From assembly GCA_903886485.1 (NCBI GenBank), contig CAISMH010000011.1, positions 124,001 to 188,000 on the forward strand: 64,000 nucleotides of DNA, in the 5' to 3' direction. Made by a program: the position numbers and the translations under genes. Each line of letters starts with the position of its first letter. Position 1 is the stretch's first letter. The stretch comes from an uncultured Burkholderiales bacterium (lineage in GTDB: Bacteria > Pseudomonadota > Gammaproteobacteria > Burkholderiales > Burkholderiaceae_C). The notes under the pieces were generated by a model that did not search any database, was not told the origin of the DNA, and saw only the letters and a program-made list of their open reading frames with translations. Of this stretch, positions 55,503-64,000 are shown one piece after another.

Positions 55503-56333
55503 TTATTGTTTGGCGCGTTCGTAGAGCGGCAAGACTTTGGGCAAGTTGGCCTGAATTTCTTCAATGCGGGTGTTGCCAGATGGGTGGGTGCTGAGCCACT
55601 GCGGGGGTGCGCCCTTGTTGCTGGCACTCATTTTTTGCCACAGGGTGACGCCGGCGCGGGGGTCAAAGCCAGCGCGTGCCGCGATCTCCATGCCCACCAA
55701 GTCGGCTTCGGTTTCATCGTCACGGCTGAATTTGAGGTTGAGCAAATTCGCGCCTTGTTTGGCAACCAAGTCGGTGATCTGCGGGCTGACCCCAAAGAAC
55801 ACGGCGGCGACGGTGCTGCCCACGGTCGCCAAGCCGTTGGTGGCGGTGGCTTTGCCCATGCGCTCGCGCGCATGTTCGCGCAAAGCGTGGGCGATTTCGT
55901 GGCCCATGACCATGGCCACTTCGTCGTCTGTGAGTTGCAGCTGCGTCAAGATGGCGCTGTAGAAAGCGATCTTGCCGCCGGGCATGCAAAAGGCGTTGAT
56001 CTGGGTGGAGCCGATGAGGTTGACCTCCCACTGCCACTCTTTGGCGCGGGGGTTCCAGTCAAAGCTTTGCGGAATGATCTCTTTGGCAATGCGGCGCAAG
56101 CGAATGACTTGCGGATGTGTGTCGGGCGCCAAGGCGTTTTTGCCAGCGGCCTCTTTCATCATGTCGGCGTATTGTTTGCGGGCCGATTGCTCGACTTCCG
56201 CCGCAGGCACAAGCCCTGCAAAGACGGAGGCCTCTTTGGTGACTTCCACGCCCTCACGCGCCAACAGCGCGCCACTGCCTAGGCCGCAAGCGCAGCCAAC
56301 ACAACCGTACAGAAAACCACGTTTGGTGAGCAT
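55503..56333 (-). CDS. M48-family metalloprotease
   Basis: A 276-aa protein with an N-terminal signal/anchor segment (RGFLYGCVGCACGLGSGALLA) and the HExxH motif H145-EIAH149 in AMVMGHEIAHALREHARERM; the third zinc ligand is in SRDDETEADLVGMEIAARAG. It resembles the BepA/LoiP periplasmic quality-control proteases. Start 56333 precedes the signal directly. It is divergent from the AmpG-like gene. Confidence 0.88.
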   Translation of the reverse strand: MLTKRGFLYGCVGCACGLGSGALLAREGVEVTKEASVFAGLVPAAEVEQSARKQYADMMKEAAGKNALAPDTHPQVIRLRRIAKEIIPQSFDWNPRAKEWQWEVNLIGSTQINAFCMPGGKIAFYSAILTQLQLTDDEVAMVMGHEIAHALREHARERMGKATATNGLATVGSTVAAVFFGVSPQITDLVAKQGANLLNLKFSRDDETEADLVGMEIAARAGFDPRAGVTLWQKMSASNKGAPPQWLSTHPSGNTRIEEIQANLPKVLPLYERAKQ

Positions 56334-56370
56334 GGAAAAGCCTCGATGTAAAAGCCTGAAAATGAGGGCC

Positions 56371-57726
56371 ATGAACGATACAACAAGTCCAGCACCCACA
56401 TCGCCAAACGCCGTTAAAAAACTGGGGTGGTTGGCTGCACTTCATGTGTATTTGGAGCCTGCCTCTTGGCGCATGCTGTGCTTGGGATTTTCGGCGGGCC
56501 TGCCACTGCTGTTGGTGTTGGGCACGCTGAGTTTTCGCCTGCGCGAGGCCGGCGTTGACCGCAGCACGATTGGGTTTTTGAGTTGGGTCGGTTTGGCCTA
56601 TGGGTTCAAGTGGGTGTGGTCACCGCTGGTGGACCGTTTGCCGCTGCCCTTGCTCACACGAGGGCTGGGGCGTCGGCGCAGTTGGTTGCTGCTGGCACAG
56701 ACCACCGTGGTGGCGGGCTTGGTGGGTATGGCCGTGCTGGACCCCCAAGTGGCCTTAGAGCCTGTGGTGTGGTGCGCCTTGGTGGTGGCGTTTGGCTCGG
56801 CCACGCAAGACATTGCGTTGGATGCCTTTCGCATTGAGTCTGCGGATGCACAACACCAAGCCGCATTGGCTGCGACCTACCAAACGGGCTATCGCCTCGC
56901 CATGATTTGGGCCGGCGCGGGTGTGCTGTGGATTGCCGCACGCGCCGCCACGGGTCCTGACGCCGACACCAGCTACCAACATGCCGCGTGGCAAACCGCT
57001 TACTTGGTGATGGCGGCCTCCATGAGCGTGGGCGTGTTGACCGTGCTCCTCTCGCCCGAGCCTGCACAGCGCGACATGCCCCCTGCGCACAACGCCCGCG
57101 AGTGGCTGCGCGGTGCGTTGATTGAACCGTTTGCCGAATTCATTCGCCGCTACCGCTGGCAAGCTGCGTTGATTCTTGGTTTGATTGCGGTCTACCGCAT
57201 CAGCGATGTGGTGATGGGCATCATGGCCAACCCGTTTTATGTGGACATGGGTTACACCAAAGATGAGGTGGCAGCGGTGACCAAGGTGTTTGGCGTGATC
57301 ATGACCTTGGCAGGTGCGTTCATCGGGGGGGTGCTGTCGATGCGCTTGGGCGTGATGCGTATCTTGATGCTGGGCGCGGTGCTGAGTGCGTTGACCAACT
57401 TGCTGTTTGCGTGGCTAGCCACCCGTGGCCATGACTTGACCGCGTTGATTTGGGTCATCTCGGCCGACAACTTGGCCAGCGGCATTGCGTCCGCCGCGTT
57501 CATTGCGTACTTGTCGGGTCTGACAAATGTGAACTACTCGGCCACGCAGTACGCCTTGTTCAGCTCGATGATGCTGCTCGCGCCTAAGTGGCTGGCGGGC
57601 TTTTCGGGTGTGTATGTGGATGCGCATGGCTACGAAGCCTTCTTCACCAGCACGGCGTTGTTGGGTGCGCCGGTGTTGGTGCTGGTCTGGTTGGCCTCGC
57701 GTGTGCTGCCGCACCAACCCCGCTGA
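56371..57726 (+). CDS. ampG: AmpG-family muropeptide MFS permease
   Basis: This 451-aa protein has about 12-14 helices. AmpG signatures are LGFSAGLPLLLVLGTLSFRLREAGVDRSTIGFLSWVGLAYGFKWVWSPLVDRLPLP and GSATQDIALDAFRIE, with SATQYALFSSMMLLAPKWLAGFSGVYVD near the end. AmpG imports anhydro-muropeptides released by cell-wall turnover. ATG 56371 follows GAGGGCC; ATG 56362 is an alternative. Confidence 0.88.
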   Translation: MNDTTSPAPTSPNAVKKLGWLAALHVYLEPASWRMLCLGFSAGLPLLLVLGTLSFRLREAGVDRSTIGFLSWVGLAYGFKWVWSPLVDRLPLPLLTRGLGRRRSWLLLAQTTVVAGLVGMAVLDPQVALEPVVWCALVVAFGSATQDIALDAFRIESADAQHQAALAATYQTGYRLAMIWAGAGVLWIAARAATGPDADTSYQHAAWQTAYLVMAASMSVGVLTVLLSPEPAQRDMPPAHNAREWLRGALIEPFAEFIRRYRWQAALILGLIAVYRISDVVMGIMANPFYVDMGYTKDEVAAVTKVFGVIMTLAGAFIGGVLSMRLGVMRILMLGAVLSALTNLLFAWLATRGHDLTALIWVISADNLASGIASAAFIAYLSGLTNVNYSATQYALFSSMMLLAPKWLAGFSGVYVDAHGYEAFFTSTALLGAPVLVLVWLASRVLPHQPR

Positions 57727-57786
57727 CCGCGCTGGATTTACTCAGTCTTTACCGAAACTTCAGGCGCAGCACGCACTTGCCAAGGC

Positions 57787-58512
57787 ATGATGAACGCTAT
57801 GTCGACCCCTACATTGCTCCTGATCGAAGACGACCACCGCCTCGCCAACATGGTGAGCGAATACCTCGAACAATCTGGTTTTGAAGTCCAGCACGCGGCC
57901 AATGGTTTGAGTGGCTTGAAGATGCTGCAAGACAACCCACCGGCTCTGGTGCTGCTCGACCTGATGCTGCCCGACCTCGACGGCCTCGAGGTGTGCAAAC
58001 GCATCCGCGGCCTGCCCGGTGCGCTGGCACAAACGCCGGTGCTCATGCTCACCGCCAAGGGCGACCCGATGGACCGCATCGTGGGCCTAGAGCTGGGTGC
58101 AGATGACTACCTGCCCAAGCCCTTTGAGCCACGCGAATTACTCGCCCGCATCCGTGCGGTGTTGCGCCGTCACGCCCCGGGCGAAGCGATGCACGAGACG
58201 CACCAAACGATCAAGTTCGGCTCGCTGGAGCTGGACCGCGATGCCCGCCGCGTGAGTGTGCGCGGGCAGCTGTGTGACCTCACGGCCTACCAGTTTGACT
58301 TGCTGTGGGTGCTGGCCGAACGCGCAGGGCGCGTGCTGTCACGCGACCAAATCATGGAGGCGGTGCGCGGCAAAGAGCTGGAGGCGTTTGACCGTTCGAT
58401 TGACGTCCACATGGGCCGCATCCGCGCCGCCATTGAAGACGACGCCAAAGCCCCCAAACGCATCCTGACCGTGCGCGGGGTAGGCTATGTGTTTGCCAAA
58501 CAACAAGACTGA
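57787..58512 (+). CDS. OmpR/PhoB-type response regulator
   Basis: A 241-aa regulator with receiver (IEDDHRLA, D58 in VLLDLMLPDLDG, K in YLPKPFEP) and winged-helix output (VSVRGQLCDLTAYQFDLLWVLAERAGRVLSRDQIMEAVRG...DVHMGRIRAAIE...RGVGYVF). It is followed after 9 bp by its kinase. It resembles the RstA/CpxR branch. Confidence 0.92.
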   Translation: MMNAMSTPTLLLIEDDHRLANMVSEYLEQSGFEVQHAANGLSGLKMLQDNPPALVLLDLMLPDLDGLEVCKRIRGLPGALAQTPVLMLTAKGDPMDRIVGLELGADDYLPKPFEPRELLARIRAVLRRHAPGEAMHETHQTIKFGSLELDRDARRVSVRGQLCDLTAYQFDLLWVLAERAGRVLSRDQIMEAVRGKELEAFDRSIDVHMGRIRAAIEDDAKAPKRILTVRGVGYVFAKQQD

Positions 58513-58521
58513 CCCTGCCCC

Positions 58522-59757
58522 ATGCCGCCTTTCGCATCCCCTAGCCGCGCCCTGCACCTGCCTTTGTATGTGCGCATCTGGCTAGCCGTGGTGCTGGCTG
58601 TTGCTGTGCTGACCTTGCTCACGGGCTGGGTCATGCGCTTGACGGCAGAGCCTCCCTTGCGCGAGGTGATGGTGCGCAACGCGGCGGGCGAATTGGTGGG
58701 CCAAGGCAAGGCGCGCCTGCGTCCACCCGATGGTCTGCCTGTGGAAGCGCCTCCGCTGCCAGAGCCAGACATGCCTCACCCACCCGGTCACTTTGGCTCT
58801 GGCCCAGAGTTCATGGTGCGCATGCACAACGGTGAGCTGATGCATGTGCATTTGCCACGCCCGCCGCACAGCTTTTGGTCGCGCCCGCCGTTTGGGTTTG
58901 CGTGGACCTTGGGGCTCGTCGCACTCGCTGTCGCGCTAGGCACCTACCCCATCGTGCGTCGCCTGACCCGCCGCTTAGAGAACTTGCAAAAAGGGGTGGA
59001 GCAATGGGGCATGGGCAACTTGTCTGCCCGCGTTGCCGAACAGGGCCATGACGAAGTGGCTTACCTCGCGCAACGCTTCAACCACGCAGCCGCGCATGTG
59101 GAGCAACTCGTGACCTCGCACAAATCGTTGTTGGCCAACGCCTCGCATGAGTTGCGCTCGCCGCTGACGCGCATCCGCATGGGGCTGGAGTTGATGGGCG
59201 ACTCGCCCTCACCCGCCATGAAAGCTGAGATCTCGCGCAGTGTGGGTGAGCTGGACCAGTTGATTGATGAGATTTTGTTGGCCAGCCGACTCGATGCCAA
59301 AGAAGCCGACCTCGGCACCGTCGAACCGGTGGACCTGACGGGCTTGGCCAGCGAGGAGTGCGCGCGCGTGGAGGCGCATTTGGAGCTGGGGGTTGAGCCG
59401 CGCAGCATCGTGGTGTCGGGCGTGGCCAAACTGCTGCGTCGCATGTTGCGCAACTTGCTTGAGAACGCTCGTCGCTATGGCACGTCAGACATCGAGGTGC
59501 AGCTCGCCACCTCGATGCAGGACCAGCAAACTTGGGTGCGTCTGTGCGTGTGCGACCGTGGCCCGGGTGTGCCGTCTGAATTACGCGAACGCATTTTTGA
59601 ACCGTTCTACCGCTTGCCAGGTGCGAGCGAACGTGAAGGCGGCGTGGGTTTGGGTTTGTCCCTGGTGCGATCCATCGTGCAGCGCCACGGCGGGCATGTG
59701 CAGTGCGAAGACCGTGAAGGCGGCGGCGCACAGTTTGTGGTGATGCTGCCCGCCTGA
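58522..59757 (+). CDS. EnvZ/CpxA-type sensor histidine kinase
   Basis: This 411-aa kinase has two helices (about residues 18-40 and 126-145) enclosing an 85-residue Pro/His-rich periplasmic loop (PDMPHPPGHF, LPRPPHSFWSRPPF), a HAMP domain, HisKA with H209 in LANASHELRSPLTRIR and HATPase (LLRNLLENARRYG, CDRGPGVP, GVGLGLSLVRSIV). The His/Met-rich loop suggests a metal or envelope signal. It is the partner of the preceding regulator. Confidence 0.92.
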   Translation: MPPFASPSRALHLPLYVRIWLAVVLAVAVLTLLTGWVMRLTAEPPLREVMVRNAAGELVGQGKARLRPPDGLPVEAPPLPEPDMPHPPGHFGSGPEFMVRMHNGELMHVHLPRPPHSFWSRPPFGFAWTLGLVALAVALGTYPIVRRLTRRLENLQKGVEQWGMGNLSARVAEQGHDEVAYLAQRFNHAAAHVEQLVTSHKSLLANASHELRSPLTRIRMGLELMGDSPSPAMKAEISRSVGELDQLIDEILLASRLDAKEADLGTVEPVDLTGLASEECARVEAHLELGVEPRSIVVSGVAKLLRRMLRNLLENARRYGTSDIEVQLATSMQDQQTWVRLCVCDRGPGVPSELRERIFEPFYRLPGASEREGGVGLGLSLVRSIVQRHGGHVQCEDREGGGAQFVVMLPA

Positions 59758-59779
59758 CACACGTTGCACAATAGTGCGC

Positions 59780-60799
59780 ATGACGCACCCTGCACGCAGC
59801 CCCCTGTTCCACAGCAACCGTTTTGCGCAACGCTTTGCGCTCACCACCCCCATCGCTTTAGCGCCCATGGCCTTGGCCAGCGGTGGTGCATTGGCCGCGG
59901 CATGCGCCCAAGCGGGTGCCTTGGGATTGGTGGGCGGCGGTTATGCCGATTTGCTTTGGACCCAACGCGAGTACGCCCTCGCCACCGAACTGCTGCAACA
60001 CGACGCGGTAGCCCAAGCACGCTTGGGTTGTGGCTTTGTCACGTGGAAGCTGGACGAAGACGCCGCCGCCCTTGACTGGGTGCTGACCCAAAAGCCTTGC
60101 GCCCTCATGCTGTCGTTTGGTGACCCACGGCCTTATGCCGCACGCATCCACGCGGCGGGCGCACAACTGATTTGCCAAGTGCAGCGCATGGATCAAGTGC
60201 CGCAAGCCTTAGAAGCCGGTGCCGCGGTCATCGTGGCGCAGGGGGGCGAGGCAGGTGGCCATGGTGCCAACGCTTTGGAAGGCCGCAGCACCTTCACCTT
60301 GGTGCCTGAGATGGCCGACTACTTGAGCGCCCACGCACCCGACACGCTGCTGCTGGCAGCGGGGGGTGTCGGCGATGGACGTGGCTTGGCAGCGGCCTTG
60401 ATGCTGGGCGCCGATGGCGTGTTGGTCGGCTCGCGTTTGTGGGCCACGGCGGAGAGCTTGGCTGCTACGGGCGCAAAAACCCAAGCCACCCAGACCAGCG
60501 GAGACGGCACCGCACGCAGCCCAGTGTTTGATATCTTGCGGCGCAAACATTGGCCCGCGCCCTATGACTTTCGCGCCATTCGCAACGACTTGCATCGTCA
60601 ACTTGAACACGACGTGGCGGGATTGAAAGCCCACCCAGACGCAGCACGCGCCGACTACGAGGCAGGGGTGAAGGCCGCTGACTTCACACGCGCACACGCC
60701 ACCGTGGGTGAAGCCGTGGGCCTGATTGCCGACATCCCCACGGCCAGCGCCATGATCGCGCGCATCACACAGCAAGCGCAAACTTTGCTGACGAAATAA
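59780..60799 (+). CDS. Nitronate monooxygenase family (NPD/2-nitropropane dioxygenase-like)
   Basis: A 339-aa TIM-barrel flavoprotein: PIALAPMALASGGALAAACAQAGALGLVGGGYAD at the start, IVAQGGEAGGHG with the catalytic His region and [36 protein letters not shown] as the FMN phosphate site. Such enzymes oxidise propionate 3-nitronate or related nitronates; the true substrate is unknown. The next gene follows the stop with no gap. Confidence 0.88.
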   Translation: MTHPARSPLFHSNRFAQRFALTTPIALAPMALASGGALAAACAQAGALGLVGGGYADLLWTQREYALATELLQHDAVAQARLGCGFVTWKLDEDAAALDWVLTQKPCALMLSFGDPRPYAARIHAAGAQLICQVQRMDQVPQALEAGAAVIVAQGGEAGGHGANALEGRSTFTLVPEMADYLSAHAPDTLLLAAGGVGDGRGLAAALMLGADGVLVGSRLWATAESLAATGAKTQATQTSGDGTARSPVFDILRRKHWPAPYDFRAIRNDLHRQLEHDVAGLKAHPDAARADYEAGVKAADFTRAHATVGEAVGLIADIPTASAMIARITQQAQTLLTK

Positions 60800-61822
60800 A
60801 TGACCCGCATGAAAAAACGCATCCTCATCTTGTCGCACGACAACAAAATTGGCGACGCCATTGTGGTGACGGGTTTGTTCAAGCCCTTGCGCGCGCACTG
60901 GCCCGATTGCGACATCGGTGTGTTGTGCGGTGCCAGCAATGCCGCCTTGTACCGCCACCACCCGGATGTGAAGTGGCTGCATGTGTCGTCCAGTCGCAAT
61001 GTGTTTGCCCGCCTATGGGCCAGCTTGAAAGCGCGCATGGTGGGCTACGACATGGTGGTGCACTTTGGCTTGGACCTCGCCAACCCCTCCGTGCAAATCG
61101 TGTTGAACACGGTCAAGGCCAAACAACGCTTTTTGTTTTTGAAGCACCCGACCCAGCCCTTGCCCAACGATGTGGTGATGGACGGCGATTGGGGCTACAG
61201 CCATCAAGGCAAAGCACAACATTACTCGGCACGCCATCTGCGGTTTTTGGCCACCTTGGGTGTGCCACCCGCGCCCTACGCCTACGACATTCAGCTCGGG
61301 GCCGATGCGCCGGTGGTACCGCGCACGCACGAAGGTGTGCGGATGGTCATCAACAGCCAAAGCAGTGCCGCGAACAAGTCGTTTTCGCTGCCTTGGTTGC
61401 AGACCTTGGTGCATGCGGTTTATGCACAGTACCCACACGTGCAGATGCAGCTACTCAGCGCCAGCCCTGCGCTCGAAGCGGCGATGCGTGCGATGTTTCA
61501 AGCGCAAAGCGACCGCGTGGTGGTGACGCCTTTTGCGCCCACCGTCACCCCCGCCTTGGCGATCATCCAAAACGCGGATGTGGTGGTCTCGCCCGACACC
61601 TATGCCGTGCATGCGGCGAGCGCTTGGAACAAACCCGTGATCGCGCTGTATGAGCCGAGTGTGTTGTCGGTAGATTCGTGGGAGCCTATGTCAGACACGT
61701 ATGCGCAAATCGTTGCACCCGCAGGTCAAGCGGTGAGTGACATTGGTGTCCCTGAGGTGATGAAGGCGCTAGAGCATCTGCTGACCACGCCGAAGTCACG
61801 CACGCGCGTGTTCTTGCGCTGA
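60800..61822 (+). CDS. Glycosyltransferase family 9 (heptosyltransferase-like)
   Basis: This 340-aa GT-B enzyme has the GT9 N-terminus ILILSHDNKIGDAIVVTGLFKPLRAHWPDCDIGVLC and a C-terminal donor-binding segment (ADVVVSPDTYAVHAASAWNKPVIALYEPS). It is probably involved in lipopolysaccharide core or O-chain assembly. It is convergent with the GT2 gene and is one of three sugar transferases in this part. Confidence 0.85.
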   Translation: MTRMKKRILILSHDNKIGDAIVVTGLFKPLRAHWPDCDIGVLCGASNAALYRHHPDVKWLHVSSSRNVFARLWASLKARMVGYDMVVHFGLDLANPSVQIVLNTVKAKQRFLFLKHPTQPLPNDVVMDGDWGYSHQGKAQHYSARHLRFLATLGVPPAPYAYDIQLGADAPVVPRTHEGVRMVINSQSSAANKSFSLPWLQTLVHAVYAQYPHVQMQLLSASPALEAAMRAMFQAQSDRVVVTPFAPTVTPALAIIQNADVVVSPDTYAVHAASAWNKPVIALYEPSVLSVDSWEPMSDTYAQIVAPAGQAVSDIGVPEVMKALEHLLTTPKSRTRVFLR

Positions 61823-61824
61823 GC

Positions 61825-62652
61825 TCAGTTTTCGACGAGCAAGGCGCGCTGCTCGGCACTCCACTTTTGATCGAGTGGGATGAGCTTGTCTTTGTCCACA
61901 AACGGGGGGTAGCCGCCCTTCATGGTCAAGCGGATGTAGTGGTGGTTGAAGCAGTCCAGCGCGATGTGCATGGGGCGAATGTCGCCCACCTCACGCGCAC
62001 GCATTGCCGTGCGTAAAAACAAATCAAAGTCGGCGGCTTGTTGTGTTTCGTCCCAAGGCCCCAGCAAGCTCAAGGCACGACGCGAGAACATCACGGTGTT
62101 GCCTACAAAGCCTTCAACGGCTTGGTGCTTGAACGTGTCTTGGCGGTGTTTGCAAAACGCAGCCCAGTTGCCGTACATCCACTTGTGCATGAACAACAGG
62201 CTGTGGCGGCCGGTGCCCAACAAACCCACCAAGCCACGAATGCGGTTCCAGCGACGGCGCAGCTTTTTGGTGGCGGCTTTGCTTTCGATGCGCTCAATGC
62301 CACACGAGGTGATGACGTCGAGTTGGTTGTGCTCGGCGTTGGCGATCAAGGTCGCATCCCAATCTTGGCTAACGATGATGTCGTTGTTCAAGAACGCCAA
62401 CCACTCGCCCTTGGCGACCGCAATACCTTGGTTCTGCGAGACAGGGTAAGAGTAGTTGCCGGGGTTGCGAATGACGCGTGCGCCCACGGACTCAAAAAAA
62501 TCAGCGCTGGCGTCCGTTGAGGCGTTGTCGATGACGATCAACTCAAACGAATGATGGGTGTTCTTGACCAAGTTCTCCCAATAAATCTGGTTCATCGGCA
62601 ACTGGTTGTAAACCGCTGTGATGATGCTGAGTTTGGGGGTTTGTTCAGACAT
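61825..62652 (-). CDS. Glycosyltransferase family 2
   Basis: A 275-aa GT-A enzyme: LSIITAVYNQ at the start, ELIVIDNASTDAS and the metal-binding FLNNDIIVSQDWD. It probably adds a sugar to a cell-surface glycan. Start ATG 62652 (MSEQTPKLSII) is used rather than a TTG five codons upstream. It lies 21 bp downstream of the heptosyltransferase gene. Confidence 0.88.
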   Translation of the reverse strand: MSEQTPKLSIITAVYNQLPMNQIYWENLVKNTHHSFELIVIDNASTDASADFFESVGARVIRNPGNYSYPVSQNQGIAVAKGEWLAFLNNDIIVSQDWDATLIANAEHNQLDVITSCGIERIESKAATKKLRRRWNRIRGLVGLLGTGRHSLLFMHKWMYGNWAAFCKHRQDTFKHQAVEGFVGNTVMFSRRALSLLGPWDETQQAADFDLFLRTAMRAREVGDIRPMHIALDCFNHHYIRLTMKGGYPPFVDKDKLIPLDQKWSAEQRALLVEN

Positions 62653-62673
62653 GGACGAACTTTTCAAAGGGGT

Positions 62674-63735
62674 TCAAAGCAAGCGATACACGCGCTCGGC
62701 GGACACGTCTTCTAGGCAGCGGGTGTGGCCCAAGGGGCAGGTGCGCTCGTAGCAAGGTGCGCAGGCCAGCGGGGGCTGGTAGTTGGGATCCACGCGCAGC
62801 CACACCACCCGCGCACGCTCGTTCAAGGGCGGTGTGTGCTCCGGGCTGGATGAACCAAACACCGCGACTTGCGGTACGCCAAAAGCAGCGGCGACGTGCA
62901 TGAGGCCCGAGTCGTTGCTCACCATGCGGTGGGCAGAGGCGATCAGCGCGAAGGCCTGCATCAGATTGGTTTGGCCTGCCAAGTTGAAGCAATGCCCGGG
63001 CTGTTGGGCATTCGCTGTGGTGGCAATTTCTTGGCAGATGTCGAACTCTTTGTTGGAGCCGAGCAAGAAGACAGGGCGGTCCATCTTGCCCGCGAGTTCT
63101 GCAAAGTGTTTGGCGGGCCAGCGTTTGGCTGGACCATATTCAGCGCCCGGCGCGAACACCACGAAACTGTGCTTGGCCAAGGTGGGCAGCGTGGGCATGT
63201 GGGTGGCGAGTGCTTCTAGGGCCTCGTCCATCAACCCCACACCTGCTTTGAGCACGGGCCGCAAGTCGCCCACCAGTTTCATGGGCTTGCCCGGGGTTTG
63301 ACCCAGCAAACTCAATGCGGCGTACCACTCCACCATGGGTGGGCGCACTTCAGTTTGGGGATTGGGCAAACGATCGGTCAACAGGCCAAAGCGCATTTCG
63401 CCGGTGTAGCCCACGCGTTGGGGAATACCGGCCATCCATGGCAGCAAAGCGCTTTTGAGCGAGTTGGGGCAGACATAGGCCAAGTCAAACTTGCCACGCA
63501 GTTGGCGCGCCAAATTCAAGCGGCCCATGAGCTGCAAACCACCGTGCTTGAACGGCATCTCAATCACCTCGGCCACGCCGGGCATCACGCGGTAAACCGG
63601 TGCAATCCAAGGTAGCGCAGCGACAGTGAGGCGCTCACCACGCGCAGCGAGACGGCGCAGCAAGGGCTCGGTCATCACCGCGTCCCCAATCCATTGAGGC
63701 GCGATGATGAGGGCGTTTTTAGTGATGGCCGCCAA
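62674..63735 (-). CDS. waaF: Lipopolysaccharide heptosyltransferase II
   Basis: This 353-aa GT9 enzyme has ALIIAPQWIGDAVMTEPLLRRLAARGERLTVAA at the start, VVFAPGAEYGPAKRWPAKHFAELA in the centre, and the WaaF C-terminal block SNDSGLMHVAAAFGVPQVAVFGSSSPEHTPPL followed by Cys-rich ACAPCYERTCPLGHTRC. It adds the second heptose to the LPS inner core. No ATG fits; TTG 63735 (L/M-AAITKNALIIAPQ) is the best start and overlaps the zinc-ribbon gene by 17 bp. Confidence 0.9.
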   Translation of the reverse strand: MAAITKNALIIAPQWIGDAVMTEPLLRRLAARGERLTVAALPWIAPVYRVMPGVAEVIEMPFKHGGLQLMGRLNLARQLRGKFDLAYVCPNSLKSALLPWMAGIPQRVGYTGEMRFGLLTDRLPNPQTEVRPPMVEWYAALSLLGQTPGKPMKLVGDLRPVLKAGVGLMDEALEALATHMPTLPTLAKHSFVVFAPGAEYGPAKRWPAKHFAELAGKMDRPVFLLGSNKEFDICQEIATTANAQQPGHCFNLAGQTNLMQAFALIASAHRMVSNDSGLMHVAAAFGVPQVAVFGSSSPEHTPPLNERARVVWLRVDPNYQPPLACAPCYERTCPLGHTRCLEDVSAERVYRLL

Positions 63736-63922
63736 CGTGCTCGCCGGCTTTGAGTTTGTAAGCGGTGCCGCAATAAGGGCACTTGGCCTCGCCTGTTGTG
63801 GCCACATCCAAGTAGACCTTGGGATGGCTATTCCAGAGCTTCATGTCGGCTTTGGCACTGGGACAAAACACGCCACCGTGGCCATTGAGTTCTTTGGCTA
63901 AGAGTTCAACTGTGTTGCTCAT
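63719..63922 (-). CDS. Zinc-ribbon protein (CHCC/NdufS6-type)
   Basis: A 67-aa protein with the C-H-C-C pattern: FCPSAK (Cys20), HPKVYLD, KCPYCGTAY (Cys48, Cys51), typical of the zf-CHCC family. In Burkholderiales it sits between ilvE and waaF, as here. Its function is not established; mitochondrial relatives belong to complex I. Confidence 0.88.
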   Translation of the reverse strand: MSNTVELLAKELNGHGGVFCPSAKADMKLWNSHPKVYLDVATTGEAKCPYCGTAYKLKAGEHVGGHH

Positions 63923-63940
63923 TTGTAATTCCTCAGAAGA

Positions 63941-64000
63941 TCAGACCTTGGTCAACCAGTGCGCGTACTTCGGATTGCGGCCATTGACGATGTCAAAGAA
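63941..64000 (-). CDS. ilvE: Branched-chain amino acid aminotransferase, C-terminus only (partial)
   Basis: The last 19 codons read FFDIVNGRNPKYAHWLTKV, which is the standard C-terminal end of IlvE in betaproteobacteria. The remaining part lies beyond the right edge. It is upstream of the zinc-ribbon gene, 18 bp apart. Confidence 0.8.
   Translation of the reverse strand, partial: FFDIVNGRNPKYAHWLTKV

Overview
The window looks like a chromosomal segment of a betaproteobacterium of the order Burkholderiales, most likely a Comamonadaceae member of the Limnohabitans/Rhodoferax type. This is inferred from gene neighbourhoods (gatCAB divergent from mreBCD-mrdA, hemJ next to hemB, urtABCDE next to ureABCEFG), from protein style and from a moderately high GC content. 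I could not run a search. Both ends are cut inside genes: an alpha/beta-hydrolase at the left and the ilvE C-terminus at the right.

Layout. 0-10.5 kb is metabolism: a ferredoxin, a VanZ-like protein, hemJ/hemB, a dienelactone hydrolase, an SDR, a LysR regulator divergent from mmsA, a GMC oxidoreductase and a TSUP permease. 10.5-15.2 kb is the cell-shape operon mreB-mreC-mreD-mrdA (minus strand), with no rodA behind it. 15.2-22.9 kb holds gatCAB, a TRAP transporter, pyrE and xth. 22.9-35 kb is a urea island: ureA-[57 aa]-ureB-ureC-ureE-ureF-ureG on minus, urtABCDE on plus, a mazEF-type toxin-antitoxin pair, and ureD. The ureA/urtA divergent region carries a sigma-54 type -24/-12 element facing each way, with NtrC-like dyads between them. 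A third such promoter with a perfect-core dyad precedes the TonB-dependent receptor at 35.1 kb.

35-38.9 kb holds the TonB receptor, a BaiN-like flavoprotein and panD. 38.9-45.4 kb is accessory: an M14 peptidase, a mono-haem beta-barrel protein, a spermidine-synthase-like protein, a MipA/OmpV protein, a stand-alone DUF4118 membrane protein and an esterase.

45.4-49.6 kb is the most unusual stretch. Small exported or membrane proteins, a ModE-like winged-helix regulator and a LuxR-type response regulator with a hybrid histidine kinase are organised as four transcription units. Each starts with the same promoter layout: a CTARA box exactly 17 bp before a TTG-type -35, then a 17-bp spacer and a TANNAT-like -10. 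I read this as one small-protein regulon tied to its own two-component system. 49.6-54.7 kb (minus) is a surface/secretion cluster: an RTX protein, an ORF6N fragment, a MotB-like stator protein, a small beta-rich protein, an excisionase-HTH/receiver protein and a second LuxR-type two-component pair.

54.8-64 kb returns to housekeeping genes: an MBL hydrolase, an M48 peptidase, an AmpG-like permease, an OmpR/EnvZ-type pair, a nitronate monooxygenase, glycosyltransferases including a heptosyltransferase, a zinc-ribbon protein and ilvE. No tRNA, rRNA, CRISPR array, intact insertion sequence or prophage was recognised.
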